Shown here piece by piece: positions 7,688-16,437 of a stretch of DNA of 38,557 nt. The notes beneath the pieces were generated by a model, which ran no database searches, was not told where the DNA came from, and saw only the letters and a list, made by a program, of their open reading frames with translations. The stretch covers positions 1 to 38,557 of the forward strand of contig MHAR01000087.1 in assembly GCA_001803045.1 (NCBI GenBank), in the 5' to 3' direction. The stretch comes from Ignavibacteria bacterium RIFOXYB12_FULL_35_14. Its GTDB lineage: Bacteria > Bacteroidota > Ignavibacteria > Ignavibacteriales > Ignavibacteriaceae. Both the position numbers and the translations under genes were made by a program. Within the stretch, counting starts at the first letter, position 1. Each line of letters begins with the position of its first letter.

Positions 7688-8592
7688 ATTTTCCCCTCCT
7701 CTTCTAATTCTTTACGGCGTTTTGAAATCCACATAATTCCTCCAAGCAATGCATACAAAGAAACCGGTGGTACAAAGTAAGCAAATATTCCATGCTGGAT
7801 TGATTCGGAAACGCCGGGTGCAGGATTCCTGCCAATATCAGGGAAATCAAGCTCCTTAAAATCTTTACTTGCTAAATACATCCATGATGTTCCGCCAACT
7901 TCATATTCGCCAAAAATATGATCAATGTAACGATCTGAATTTCGCTTAATTCTATCGCGGCCTATTTTAACAAGATTAGTTCTTTGCCCGTAAGTGAGTG
8001 CTTCAACTGGACAAATACTTACACACGCCGGAAGCTTTCCCTCTTTTGTTCTGTCGAAACAAAAATCACATTTCATAATTAAAGGATTAAGCGCTTTATC
8101 ATACTCAAACGCCGGAATCTGGAACGGGCAAGCAGCCATACAATAACGGCAGCCAATGCACATATCTGTATCCCAAATTACTGATCCGTTTTCTTGCTTA
8201 GAAAAGGCACCAACAATGCAGGCGGAAACACAAGCCGGATGATCACAATGCATACACTGTATTTTTAAATCAACAGGTAGATTTGAATTTTTACCATGGG
8301 AGTATTCATTAATAACTGTGAGTGTTGTATGATCGGGTCTTCTTTTTGCTTCTAAAATTTTTCTGTCTTCGTAGGCTTCTAAATCACCGGCAGGTAAATT
8401 ATGAGCATCTTTGCACGCCCATTCACAATTTCGGCAGCCAACACAAACAGTTGTATCAACTAAGACTCCCATCCTATCTTCGGATAAAATATTTTTAGGT
8501 GCTGCTTTTGTAGTTGATGTGGAAAGCCCTGTAACCCCAGCCCCAATGATTGCAGATTTTTTAAGAAAATCGCGTCGACTTTTGCCGGACAT
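7684..8592 (-). CDS. Tat-exported four-cluster [4Fe-4S] ferredoxin subunit, HybA/HmcB-like
   Basis: A 302-residue protein with a twin-arginine signal (SRRDFLKKS, residues 5-13, followed by a hydrophobic stretch). It has sixteen cysteines in four groups: 50/53/56/60, 113/116/121/125, 145/148/151/155 and 175/178/190/194, enough for four [4Fe-4S] clusters. A C-terminal membrane helix (about 266-287) followed by a basic tail makes it resemble HybA and HmcB more than soluble DmsB. It would face the periplasm and pass electrons between the NrfD subunit and the 13-haem cytochrome. It is the first gene of the six-gene operon and sets the start of the transcription unit; a possible promoter word lies about 70 bases upstream. 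Confidence 0.93.
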   Translation of the reverse strand: MSGKSRRDFLKKSAIIGAGVTGLSTSTTKAAPKNILSEDRMGVLVDTTVCVGCRNCEWACKDAHNLPAGDLEAYEDRKILEAKRRPDHTTLTVINEYSHGKNSNLPVDLKIQCMHCDHPACVSACIVGAFSKQENGSVIWDTDMCIGCRYCMAACPFQIPAFEYDKALNPLIMKCDFCFDRTKEGKLPACVSICPVEALTYGQRTNLVKIGRDRIKRNSDRYIDHIFGEYEVGGTSWMYLASKDFKELDFPDIGRNPAPGVSESIQHGIFAYFVPPVSLYALLGGIMWISKRRKELEEEGKI

Positions 8593-8660
8593 TTTCCATT
8601 CCTTTCAAGAAATGTAATAATATTTTAATCAATTAATTAAAACCGATGCTTTTCTTAGTC

Positions 8661-8668
8661 CAAAATTA
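8661..8668 (-). promoter_or_regulatory. Candidate -7 element for the redox operon
   Basis: On the minus strand this reads TAATTTTG, matching the Bacteroidota sigma factor -7 word TAnnTTTG. A clear TTTG about 20 bases further upstream is missing, so the promoter would be weak or activator-dependent. The ATG of the ferredoxin gene is about 70 bases downstream. Confidence 0.3.
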
Positions 8669-8863
8669 TGCCATTTTTACCTAAAAATCGATTTAAATAA
8701 AATTGTGTGAATTTTTCAAATACAATAAGAGTTGACATAAATAAACCAAATCTTTTCAGGCAGTGGTGCACATAAAATTCTCAATACTGACAATTAAAAT
8801 TCTATTTTTTTATGATAGAGAAAGTTGTGGTTTGATCTTCTTTGTGTTGCTTAGTGCCTTTGG

Positions 8864-8919
8864 GTCTTAGTGGCATTGTTGTGGCTTCTCGTACAAATGA
8901 ATTTATACGTCACTAAGAC
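8864..8919. repeat. Inverted repeat inside a degenerate CACTAAG-rich noncoding stretch
   Basis: The divergent gap 8593-8978 contains no gene I can support. GTCTTAGTG (8864-8872) is perfectly inverted at CACTAAGAC (8911-8919), and the word CTTAGTG occurs again at 8850-8856. The stretch reads like a worn dispersed repeat made of variations on CACTAAGACnnnAAGGCACTAAG. The rest of the gap is plain AT-rich sequence with the candidate promoter at 8661-8668. Confidence 0.45.
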
Positions 8920-8978
8920 ATTAAGTTTCATTAAGATTTCTTATTTTTTATTGAAAAATTTTAGTGGAAATCAACAGC

Positions 8979-9488
8979 ATGCAAAAAGTAAAAATTCATT
9001 TAGAAATTGGTGACATCACCAAGCTAAAAGTAGATGCAATTGTGAATGCAGCAAACACAACTCTGCTCGGTGGTGGGGGAGTTGATGGAGCAATCCATTG
9101 TGCAGCAGGACCAAAACTTTTAGAAGAATGCAGAACTTTAAATGGTTGTCCAACTGGTGAAGCTAAGATTACGAAAGGATATAATCTGCCTGTAAAATTT
9201 GTGATCCACACAGTCGGCCCAGTTTGGCATGGTGGAAACAGAAATGAAGATAAATTATTAGAAAGCTGCTACAAAAGTTCTCTAAAACTTGCGAGGGATA
9301 ATGGAATTAAGTCAATTGCTTTCCCGGCAATATCAACAGGAGTTTATGGTTTTCCTTCAGAAAGTGCAGCGAGTATTGCAGTTAAAACCATAATGGAATT
9401 TTTAGAGAAAGACGAATCGATTAAGGAAGTGGTGTTCGTTTGTTTTGATGAGAGAACATATCTGAATTATAAAAAGATCCTCTACTAG
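8979..9488 (+). CDS. Macrodomain protein (O-acetyl-ADP-ribose deacetylase-like)
   Basis: A 169-residue single macrodomain. It shows [16 protein letters not shown] near the N-terminus, [12 protein letters not shown] for the ADP-ribose diphosphate loop, [10 protein letters not shown], the GEAKIT strand, HTVGPVW and the second loop ISTGVYGFP. All are typical of the YmdB/MacroD class that hydrolyses O-acetyl-ADP-ribose or removes mono-ADP-ribose from proteins and nucleic acids. I place the start at the ATG at 8979 ([12 protein letters not shown]); a GTG at 8964 is in frame but would add five residues that homologues do not have. The gene stands alone, divergent from the redox operon and convergent with the outer membrane protein gene. 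Function in this organism is inferred from family membership. Confidence 0.92.
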   Translation: MQKVKIHLEIGDITKLKVDAIVNAANTTLLGGGGVDGAIHCAAGPKLLEECRTLNGCPTGEAKITKGYNLPVKFVIHTVGPVWHGGNRNEDKLLESCYKSSLKLARDNGIKSIAFPAISTGVYGFPSESAASIAVKTIMEFLEKDESIKEVVFVCFDERTYLNYKKILY

Positions 9489-9576
9489 GGAACGATGCAA
9501 CATGAATTTGGTGAGGTTAGATAGTTCATTATAATTCAAAATATAAAGAGTCAAAAAGAATTTTCTCTGACATAGG

Positions 9577-10338
9577 TTATAAATTTATTGCCAAACCCAT
9601 CTTTGTGGTCAAATCAAATTTTTCAATGTTATCCGCAGGAAGACTATCGTATCGCATTTGAAGTTTGATAATAAAATCAACTTTATCTCCCAACTTGAAA
9701 TTAAGAGCATTGTCAAATAAGATTTTCAAATCATTAAAATTATCGAACTTGGGCTGTACATAAATGATGCTTAGAAATGAAATGCCCTGCTGTAAATTAA
9801 ATAAAGAGGTTAAATATAAATTTAATCTGGCATTATTAATTTTATTTTTATGTATAGCGGTGTTATCAAGATCATAAGTCTCGTGTTCGAAGAAAATAGA
9901 TGGACCTATCCTCATAATTATTTCATCATTTTCAATCAGCTTGATTCGTAAGCCGCCTCCAAACAATGCTCGATGCAGCAATAAAATTTGTTTATTGTTA
10001 TCGTATTGAAGAAACTCTTCTAACATAACAAAATCACCTAGAGAGCTGACATTTCTTAAATGTAAAAGAGCCTGACTGAAAAAGCTTTCTCCGCTTTTAA
10101 AACCATAACCGCCATTCACAACCAAAAATGCGTAATCCATTCCCCAGTTGTAATTGAAGCGGGTATTTGTTCCTAAAAAACTAAAATCCGTATTGCCTGC
10201 CATTAGTGTAAAATCAAGATCTGACCTTACTGAAAACCCAAGAGTGTCTGTTGCAATTCTAAATTTCTCTGTATTAACCTGGGAATAAATATTCGAAGTA
10301 AGCCAGATAAAAAGGAAATAATAAAATAGCTCTTTCAT
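9577..10338 (-). CDS. DUF481-like outer membrane beta-barrel protein
   Basis: A 253-residue protein that starts with a signal peptide (MKELFYYFLFIWLTSNIYSQ) and continues as alternating beta-strand sequence ending in a hydrophobic strand (LTTKMGLAINL). The pattern FSVRSDLDFTLMAGNTDFSFLGTNTRF followed by many short strands is that of DUF481 (YdiY-like) barrels. I prefer the ATG at 10338 to an in-frame TTG at 10360-10362, because the signal peptide then begins immediately. No operon partner is obvious: the upstream ribonuclease gene ends 233 bases away. The family has no firm biochemical role; members are reported as salt- or stress-linked. Barrel identity is likely, function unknown. Confidence 0.75.
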   Translation of the reverse strand: MKELFYYFLFIWLTSNIYSQVNTEKFRIATDTLGFSVRSDLDFTLMAGNTDFSFLGTNTRFNYNWGMDYAFLVVNGGYGFKSGESFFSQALLHLRNVSSLGDFVMLEEFLQYDNNKQILLLHRALFGGGLRIKLIENDEIIMRIGPSIFFEHETYDLDNTAIHKNKINNARLNLYLTSLFNLQQGISFLSIIYVQPKFDNFNDLKILFDNALNFKLGDKVDFIIKLQMRYDSLPADNIEKFDLTTKMGLAINL

Positions 10339-10570
10339 TTTCTCAATTAGAAGTCTTACCAAAAGAATTTATATTGGAAGGTAAAATAGCCATTTCCCTG
10401 GAAGTGCGGGAACGAATTAAATTTATTAAAACGAAAGACCGATTGTCAATTCCTGCATTCCACATTAAAGCATAAAAATTTTTCACTCGGTTGTTAGCCT
10501 CACTATTAATCGGTTGGAAAAGTCAATGTTATTGTTTTAATCTTCATCTTCATCTTAATCTTGGGTTGCC

Positions 10571-11971
10571 TTATCCAACCTCAAACGCATCACCCTTCTT
10601 AGGATACTCAACTCTTCTAAAACCTTTTGCAATTATCTTTTCACGCAGCGGCAGAGATTGCTCACTTTCACCATGAACTAAGAAAATGTTCTTAAGCTTA
10701 TCCAGTTTATTTAGCTTTAAGTATTCCAGCAAGCCATTTTGATCTGCATGAGCACTAAAGTAATCCATTATAATAATTTCAGCATTCACTTTATAAACAT
10801 CACCAAGAATGCTGACTTCCTTCATGCCATCCATAATTTTTCTTGCGAGAGTTTCTTGAGCTGCATAACCGACAAACAAAATTAAATTTCTATGATTCTC
10901 AATATTATTTTTTAGATGATGAAGAATTCTTCCTGCCTCCGCCATTCCTGACGCCGAAATGATTATGCAAGGATCTTTAAGATCATTTAATTCTTTCGAA
11001 TCATTAACATCTCTAATGTAAGTCAAACGGCTAAATCCAAATGGGTCTTCATAGTTATGAATAAATACACGATAAGTTTCTCTATCATAGCATTCGGGGT
11101 GAGTGCGATAAACACTTGTTGCATCAACAGCCAGAGGACTGTCAACATAAATCGGCAGAACAGGAATTCGGTTCTGATCGAACAGCTTATGCAAAATGTA
11201 AACGAGCAGCTGGGTTTTTCCAACTGCAAAAGCAGGAATAATTATCTTTCCTTTTCGTTGAGCAACTTTGTTTATCAACTTTGCAACTTCTTCTTCAACC
11301 TCATCAGATACTTGATGAAGCTTATTTCCATAAGTGCTTTCCATTATGAGAACATCAAGATCGGAAGGTAGAACAGGATTTTTAATTACAGGCATTTCGG
11401 GTCTACCAATATCTCCGCTGAACCAAAAACGATAATTTTTCTTATTTTCTTCTATCTCCAATAAAACTGCTGCTGAACCGAGAATATGTCCAGCATCTAT
11501 AAATTGAAGACTGACTCCAGGAGCAATCTCATTAATCTTATTATATTGAATTCCTACGAAATGAGACATTGCATTCTCAACCTCTTGAATTGTATAAAGC
11601 GGTTCAAAAGGATTTTGGTTTTGCTTAATTCTTTTTTTGTTCACAAACTCAACATCACGCTCTTGAATGTAGGCCGAATCGCGAAGCATTATCTGGCAAA
11701 GATCAACTGTTGCCGATGTTGCATAAATTGGCCCGTCAAATCCATTCTTAACGAAATTAGGAATGTTACCGCTGTGGTCAATGTGAGCGTGAGATAAAAC
11801 AAGCACATCAACATCAGAAGGATTAAATGGAAAATTTCTGTTTATTTCAAATGCTTCTTTTCGTTTACCTTGATTGAGTCCGCAGTCTAATAATATTTTT
11901 TTCCCGTTGATTGATAACAGATGCTGTGAACCTGTAACTGTTTGTGCTGCTCCAAAGAATTGAATTTTCAA
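10571..11971 (-). CDS. Beta-CASP metallo-beta-lactamase ribonuclease
   Basis: A 466-residue cytoplasmic protein of the CPSF73/Ysh1-like beta-CASP group that processes RNA. Motifs run in order: the N-terminal FFGAAQTVTGS, zinc-ligand HAHIDH (61-66), the GDIGR aspartate motif, the beta-CASP insert with ESTYGNKLH and IIIPAFAVGKTQ, SASGMAEAGRILHHLK, SAHADQNGLLEYL and LVHGE. The start is taken as TTG at 11969-11971 because GGGAG lies five bases upstream and the protein then begins as homologues do; an upstream in-frame TTG at 11983 has no ribosome site. Family members are exo- or endoribonucleases; RNA processing or decay is the likely role. No KH domain is present. Confidence 0.9.
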   Translation of the reverse strand: MKIQFFGAAQTVTGSQHLLSINGKKILLDCGLNQGKRKEAFEINRNFPFNPSDVDVLVLSHAHIDHSGNIPNFVKNGFDGPIYATSATVDLCQIMLRDSAYIQERDVEFVNKKRIKQNQNPFEPLYTIQEVENAMSHFVGIQYNKINEIAPGVSLQFIDAGHILGSAAVLLEIEENKKNYRFWFSGDIGRPEMPVIKNPVLPSDLDVLIMESTYGNKLHQVSDEVEEEVAKLINKVAQRKGKIIIPAFAVGKTQLLVYILHKLFDQNRIPVLPIYVDSPLAVDATSVYRTHPECYDRETYRVFIHNYEDPFGFSRLTYIRDVNDSKELNDLKDPCIIISASGMAEAGRILHHLKNNIENHRNLILFVGYAAQETLARKIMDGMKEVSILGDVYKVNAEIIIMDYFSAHADQNGLLEYLKLNKLDKLKNIFLVHGESEQSLPLREKIIAKGFRRVEYPKKGDAFEVG

Positions 11972-12361
11972 GTTAACTCCCAAATTTTTATTGATGGAAA
12001 ATATAGCATAATAATAGGTAAATATTTTTTTTAGATCTCCGGTTTTCCTACCGGATTCTATTTCATCCCTAAAAGGATTCTAATTATGTTATTTTATTTT
12101 TACTACAAATATTGAGGGTGACCAAAAAGTAATTATTCAAATAATAAATCTGCGAAATTCATTTAAAATCAGCGTCATTAGCGTTCTATTTGCTGATAAA
12201 TTTTACTTTTTGGTCACCCTCAGAAATTTTCAATTCCGAAGGAATGATATATTTATAGTTGATATGAATGAATAAAAACCTAAAAATCCCTTTAGGGATG
12301 ACATAAAAATCTTTCGTTAATTATTAAATTAAAATATCAGAATAAAGATTAAATACCTCAG
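11972..12361. other. Gene-free gap rich in small palindromes
   Basis: No gene is supported here. Besides the large inverted repeat at 12113-12222 there are short hairpins: TCCGG/CCGGA at 12038-12055, an ATCC/GGAT pair at about 12065-12076, and ATCCCT-TT-AGGGAT at 12286-12299. The last lies just beyond the stop of the transporter gene and could end its mRNA. Such CATCCC/GGGATG words look like dispersed extragenic repeats. Confidence 0.45.
12113..12222. mobile_element. MITE-like element with 20-bp perfect terminal inverted repeats
   Basis: The arms 12113-12132 and 12203-12222 are exact reverse complements (outer end TGAGGGTGACC, inner end AAGTAA) around a 70-base AT-rich core with no coding capacity. 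The size and noncoding core fit a miniature inverted-repeat element mobilised in trans by a transposase. I see no clear target-site duplication, so an ordinary large stem-loop is also possible. Confidence 0.5.
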
Positions 12362-13252
12362 TTATCTCAAAAACAATATAGCAACTCCGGCAACTGCAAT
12401 CACCGCTCCAACTACAGCTTTTATTGATATACGTTCCTTAAAAATGAATTTACCAATAGGCAGCATAATTACCGGAACAGTTGCCATAAGCGTAGATGCT
12501 ATTCCAACTTTTGTATGGGCAATTGAAATAAGACTTAATGTAATTCCGAGAAAGGGTCCGAAAAATGTTCCACCTAAAGTTAATGCTAGACCTTTCGTGT
12601 CCGATTTATAAAGTGAAATTGGATTTTTATATCGCTTAAGTAAAAATGAAACCGGAAGAATTAATATTACAGCAGAAAATAATCTCACAAAAGTTGCAAT
12701 GAATCCATTGATGTTCGATTCCTCAAACGCAAGCTTAGCAAAAATTAATGCAACAGCTTGACCAAATGCACCAAGAATCCCATAAAATATTCCAAGTCCT
12801 TCCTGCGGATGCGGTGATTCACCATTTCCCTTTTTATCAAACACAACTAAAATAATTCCAAAAAGTGTGATGATCATTCCGATAATTCCGAGGAAAGAGA
12901 TTCTTTCATTCAAAAAGAAGTATGCCATAATCGCGCTCATTGCAGGAGTAAGCGACATTAATAGCATGCTTAACCGAGTTCCAATCATCGTGAAAGCTTT
13001 GAACAGAAATGAATCGCCGAGAACTAATCCAATTATACCGCTTACTGATAAATTGAATATCTGATTGTTTGAAAGCTCAAAATTAATTCCAGCGAGAGTG
13101 ATTGTAATGAAAAGCAGAATAACTGCAAATATCATTCGATTGATATTAAGCTGAACTGAACCGATTCTATGAGCAGCCGCAGTAAAAATGTATGAGCTGA
13201 ACAACCAGCAGCATGCAGTTAAAAGGGATGTTATTTCTCCGAGGTGTGGCAT
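12362..13252 (-). CDS. EamA/DMT-superfamily transporter
   Basis: A 296-residue integral membrane protein with ten hydrophobic segments arranged as two EamA repeats (about 1-135 and 150-296). The family signature appears in each repeat: LMSLTPAMSAIMAYFFLNER ends the first and MATVPVIMLPIGKFIFKERIS lies near the end of the second. Such carriers move metabolites or drugs across the inner membrane; the substrate cannot be read from sequence. It starts 22 bases after the restriction subunit stop on the same strand, so it may be the trailing gene of that transcript, but nothing ties it functionally to defence. Confidence 0.9.
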   Translation of the reverse strand: MPHLGEITSLLTACCWLFSSYIFTAAAHRIGSVQLNINRMIFAVILLFITITLAGINFELSNNQIFNLSVSGIIGLVLGDSFLFKAFTMIGTRLSMLLMSLTPAMSAIMAYFFLNERISFLGIIGMIITLFGIILVVFDKKGNGESPHPQEGLGIFYGILGAFGQAVALIFAKLAFEESNINGFIATFVRLFSAVILILPVSFLLKRYKNPISLYKSDTKGLALTLGGTFFGPFLGITLSLISIAHTKVGIASTLMATVPVIMLPIGKFIFKERISIKAVVGAVIAVAGVAILFLR

Positions 13253-13274
13253 TCTGTTAGTTGTAGAGGAAATC

Positions 13275-15962
13275 CTATAATTTGCTTATCTGATGAACGG
13301 ATATAAGCTCCTTAAATGATTTAGCAGGATATTTCTCATAATGTTCTTCTTTCACATAAAGCCATTTAAATTTCTTTTCGGAGGAGAGATTGTTTATATC
13401 ATCACACCATTGGGCAAGGCGACTAATTTTTAGTGCATCATCCAAATCCTCCCTGCCTTTTGTTTCAACAACATAAATTTCATGCTCTTTGTATTTCACT
13501 ATAAAGTCAGGGTAGAAATTTGATGGATTACCTTCCGAGTCTATATAGTCAATCTTGAAGTGGACAGCATAGTAATTTTTTGAATATGAAATTATATCGG
13601 GGCATTCTTCAAGAAAAGTAGAAAATTTTAATTCAAATCCACTATCCCCAACAATTTTATTAAACACACTCTTTTTCGGTACAACATATTTTTGATCTTT
13701 TACAACAAACGGACGTGTTTTGCTTAACTTAATGTAATCCTTTATCTCAGCATCACCCTTGTCTTTTACTGTTAAAGCATTTATTTCCTTCTTAAAAGTT
13801 TCGACTATAATTTTTTGTGTTTCTAATTCTGAGAGATTGCGGATAGTCTGAGGATCATTCAAATCAACTTTTCGATCAAAAAGGAAAAGGGATACAAACT
13901 CCTTGACTTTACCATAAAGAATATCAAAACCACTGACTAATCTCAATTCTCGCATGACTAATTGTGCGAAGTAACCTAATACGCTCTGTGGATTCACTTG
14001 GTAACTAGAATCTAGTATCGTTTTGTGTGAAACTTCACCGGTAGTTATATCCTTAAATATTATTTCCCTAAGTTCCTCTAATTTGTAATCATAAAAAGAG
14101 GCTTTTTTATTTTTGAATAAAGTGACATTAAGTTCAGAAAGGTTTTTCCATTCGCGTTGAATACGGGGAGTTAAGATTGGGATTTCAATATCAAGATCAT
14201 GTAAATTCTTTTTCTTGTTTCCTTGTTCAATTTCAATAACCATCGGAGCTTTAGTCGAAGTTCCAGCGCCCATCGAACGTCTTTCTAATTCTACACCTTC
14301 GCTTTTTATTGATTCAACAAAATCCATAAATGCTTCAGTACCGACTACGCTTAATTCTTCGGTTAAATCTGAATTTCCCGGATACATTTTCCTCAATCCT
14401 CTACCCAGTGTCTGCTCAGGCAGAATGTTGCTTTTTGCAGTGTAAGCACGTAATCCAACTATAGTTACTACATTTCGGACATCCCATCCTTCTTTAAGCA
14501 TAAGAACAGAAACCACTGCTTTATGTTTCCCACTGAATGTATCAATTGTATTTGCAGCTTCTCTAAGATCATCAAGAACTTGTTTACTCTTTCCGGAAAC
14601 ACTTTCAGATATTTCACCGTTATTTTTCGTGTGAATTACAAGAACTGAATCATTGAACTCAGGATATTTTAAGGAAAGATATTCAGCAACCTCATCACAA
14701 TTTTTAGTATCATCTGTCATAACAAATAAAACTGATTTTTTTCCAGCTTTAATTTGTTCATCATAAATTTTTTGCCATTCTAAATATCCCAGATGAAGAA
14801 AATCCTCGTACTTCTCGGTGAATTTTGAAGATTGTTTCTCTTGAAGCTTTTGCCTGCTTGGACCATCCGGCAAAACCGGATGTTTGACTATATTTTGATG
14901 AATGGCTTCAACGAGCGGATAATCCGAAACGGTTTGAACAAAAATAGCACCGTTATTATGACGTGGTGTTGCGGTCGTATCTATTTGAAGAGAAATTTCA
15001 GAGCCCTTCATTTTAAGACGATTGTTAATGTCCTGAATTGATTTGAACCAAGCCAATTCCTGATCGTGAATATGATGTGCTTCATCATTCAGCACTAATA
15101 TTTCGTCAAGGTCACGAACTATTTCACCAAGGTCAATCTTTGAATCTGTCGTTGCTCCGGATGGCTTCTTTCCAAGGAAATAATCCTCGAGATTACTATC
15201 CTCATAAGTGGGTTCTTTATAATTACTTTCATACACCCTATGGATGTTCGAAAGAAATAAATTTCCAGTTTTACGAATTGTACCGATTTCATCCTGAATA
15301 TGAACAGTTAATTGGAAATCATCTCTCCAATTATGACCCTCATAACCATTTTCAGGAAGAATTAGATCCTCATAAAAGATTTTTAATCCTTGAAAGTCTC
15401 TTCTTATTCTGTCGAGTACAATTATGTTGGGGGTGATAAGGAGAAAATTGCGAGCTAATGTTGAGTCACCTTCATAAAGCTTATGGAAAAATGACCAGGC
15501 AATTACCAGACTTAGGACTTTTGTTTTACCACTGCCTGTTGCCATTTTAATTACAAACCTTTTCCAATCTTCATCAAACATTCCAGATGAAATTGAGCTA
15601 GAACTATCGAACCTTAATAAATCGTACTTGTCTTTAATTTTAACAACTTCATACAAATAAATAATCGTTTCAACCGCTTCACGTTGAGCAAAATAATATT
15701 GGAAAGTAGATGCAGAACCATCATAATTGTTTTTGAGGTGTCGAGTCTTAAACCACCAGGTGAGTAACGATTTACCTGTTGAAGAAACCTCTCGATAGTC
15801 TGCTTCACGCCATTCCTTTACTTTCACTCTAAGTTTAGCAACAAGCGGAGGAAGTAGTTTATCGTAACTTTTTTCTCGAAGGTCTTCATCAGCAGGAAAC
15901 CAACGGATTGATGGATCAAGTATTTCATAAGGAGATTTTGGAAATTTGGGATGCAGTGCCAT
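13275..15962 (-). CDS. res: Type III restriction enzyme, Res subunit (helicase plus nuclease)
   Basis: An 895-residue protein. The superfamily 2 helicase core has Walker A ATGSGKT (141-147), NDEAHH with DEAH at 293-296, the ATP motif DTTATPR (328-334) and a motif VI-like QTLGRGLRK. A PD-(D/E)xK nuclease domain lies at the C-terminus: Pro818-Asp819 (YPDFIVKY), Glu833 and Lys835 (VVETKGRED). This is the arrangement of type III Res subunits, which translocate with Mod and cut DNA after two head-to-head sites are met. It is the last defence gene of the operon, starting two bases after the PIN-like gene stop. Mod is encoded at the other end, with three other genes between them, which is not the usual adjacent mod-res layout. 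All catalytic motifs look intact. Confidence 0.93.
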   Translation of the reverse strand: MALHPKFPKSPYEILDPSIRWFPADEDLREKSYDKLLPPLVAKLRVKVKEWREADYREVSSTGKSLLTWWFKTRHLKNNYDGSASTFQYYFAQREAVETIIYLYEVVKIKDKYDLLRFDSSSSISSGMFDEDWKRFVIKMATGSGKTKVLSLVIAWSFFHKLYEGDSTLARNFLLITPNIIVLDRIRRDFQGLKIFYEDLILPENGYEGHNWRDDFQLTVHIQDEIGTIRKTGNLFLSNIHRVYESNYKEPTYEDSNLEDYFLGKKPSGATTDSKIDLGEIVRDLDEILVLNDEAHHIHDQELAWFKSIQDINNRLKMKGSEISLQIDTTATPRHNNGAIFVQTVSDYPLVEAIHQNIVKHPVLPDGPSRQKLQEKQSSKFTEKYEDFLHLGYLEWQKIYDEQIKAGKKSVLFVMTDDTKNCDEVAEYLSLKYPEFNDSVLVIHTKNNGEISESVSGKSKQVLDDLREAANTIDTFSGKHKAVVSVLMLKEGWDVRNVVTIVGLRAYTAKSNILPEQTLGRGLRKMYPGNSDLTEELSVVGTEAFMDFVESIKSEGVELERRSMGAGTSTKAPMVIEIEQGNKKKNLHDLDIEIPILTPRIQREWKNLSELNVTLFKNKKASFYDYKLEELREIIFKDITTGEVSHKTILDSSYQVNPQSVLGYFAQLVMRELRLVSGFDILYGKVKEFVSLFLFDRKVDLNDPQTIRNLSELETQKIIVETFKKEINALTVKDKGDAEIKDYIKLSKTRPFVVKDQKYVVPKKSVFNKIVGDSGFELKFSTFLEECPDIISYSKNYYAVHFKIDYIDSEGNPSNFYPDFIVKYKEHEIYVVETKGREDLDDALKISRLAQWCDDINNLSSEKKFKWLYVKEEHYEKYPAKSFKELISVHQISKL

Positions 15963-15963
15963 A

Positions 15964-16437
15964 CTAAAATTTCCAATCCATTTCAGTTAGAAAACCTTCT
16001 AAGTTAATGCAATGAATGCCAAAGTGATCACAAATGTTTGGAATTTTCGCTGCATTATGTTTTTTATCTTCTTCGGTCACAACTGTACCTTGTTCTTTCC
16101 AAGCTTTAGCGATCACAAAGGGATCGGCGAAGAACCCACCAGAGAGAATTTTCTTCTTATCTAAATTTTGTTGGAAATGCTTTACAGAATAAATCTGTGT
16201 AATGAAACTTAATTCTTCTGGAGTTGGACTTGTAAAAAATTTGTCGTTCATTTTTGCTAAGCGATCAATTTTATCATCATCGAATTTAAGAGTTAGTTCG
16301 TTTAGTACTTCACGCACTGAAAGAAGATTTACTGCTTCAACTATTTTATCGTACTTCTCCCAAAAGCTTGGGAAGCGTTCAGTATAATAATGATTCAGAA
16401 TATTGGAAAGAGAATTATTATCAAAGACATAAATCAT
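15964..16437 (-). CDS. DUF4411-family PIN-like protein, probable toxin ribonuclease
   Basis: A 157-residue protein with PIN-like acidic residues: Asp6 in YVFDNNSL, Glu47 in VREVLNEL, Asp105 in FFADPFVIAKAW and an acidic TEED at 121-124. The order and spacing match DUF4411, a PIN-like family often found beside XRE/ImmA-IrrE proteins and proposed to act as the toxin. PIN domains cut RNA with Mg2+ bound by these acids. The start overlaps the stop of the metalloprotease gene by four bases, giving the tight coupling expected of a toxin-antitoxin pair. It is likely that the HTH-metalloprotease is the antitoxin or regulator. Toxicity is inferred from family and context. Confidence 0.8.
   Translation of the reverse strand: MIYVFDNNSLSNILNHYYTERFPSFWEKYDKIVEAVNLLSVREVLNELTLKFDDDKIDRLAKMNDKFFTSPTPEELSFITQIYSVKHFQQNLDKKKILSGGFFADPFVIAKAWKEQGTVVTEEDKKHNAAKIPNICDHFGIHCINLEGFLTEMDWKF

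Noticed and set aside
8659-8673. Sigma54 promoter on the minus strand (TGGCAT...TTGG)
   Set aside because: The GG-to-GC spacing is one base short and the second element lacks the C of TTGC.
10491-10676. Small plus-strand open frame across the end of the ribonuclease gene
   Set aside because: It overlaps conserved C-terminal codons of the minus-strand gene and has no ribosome site or recognisable product.
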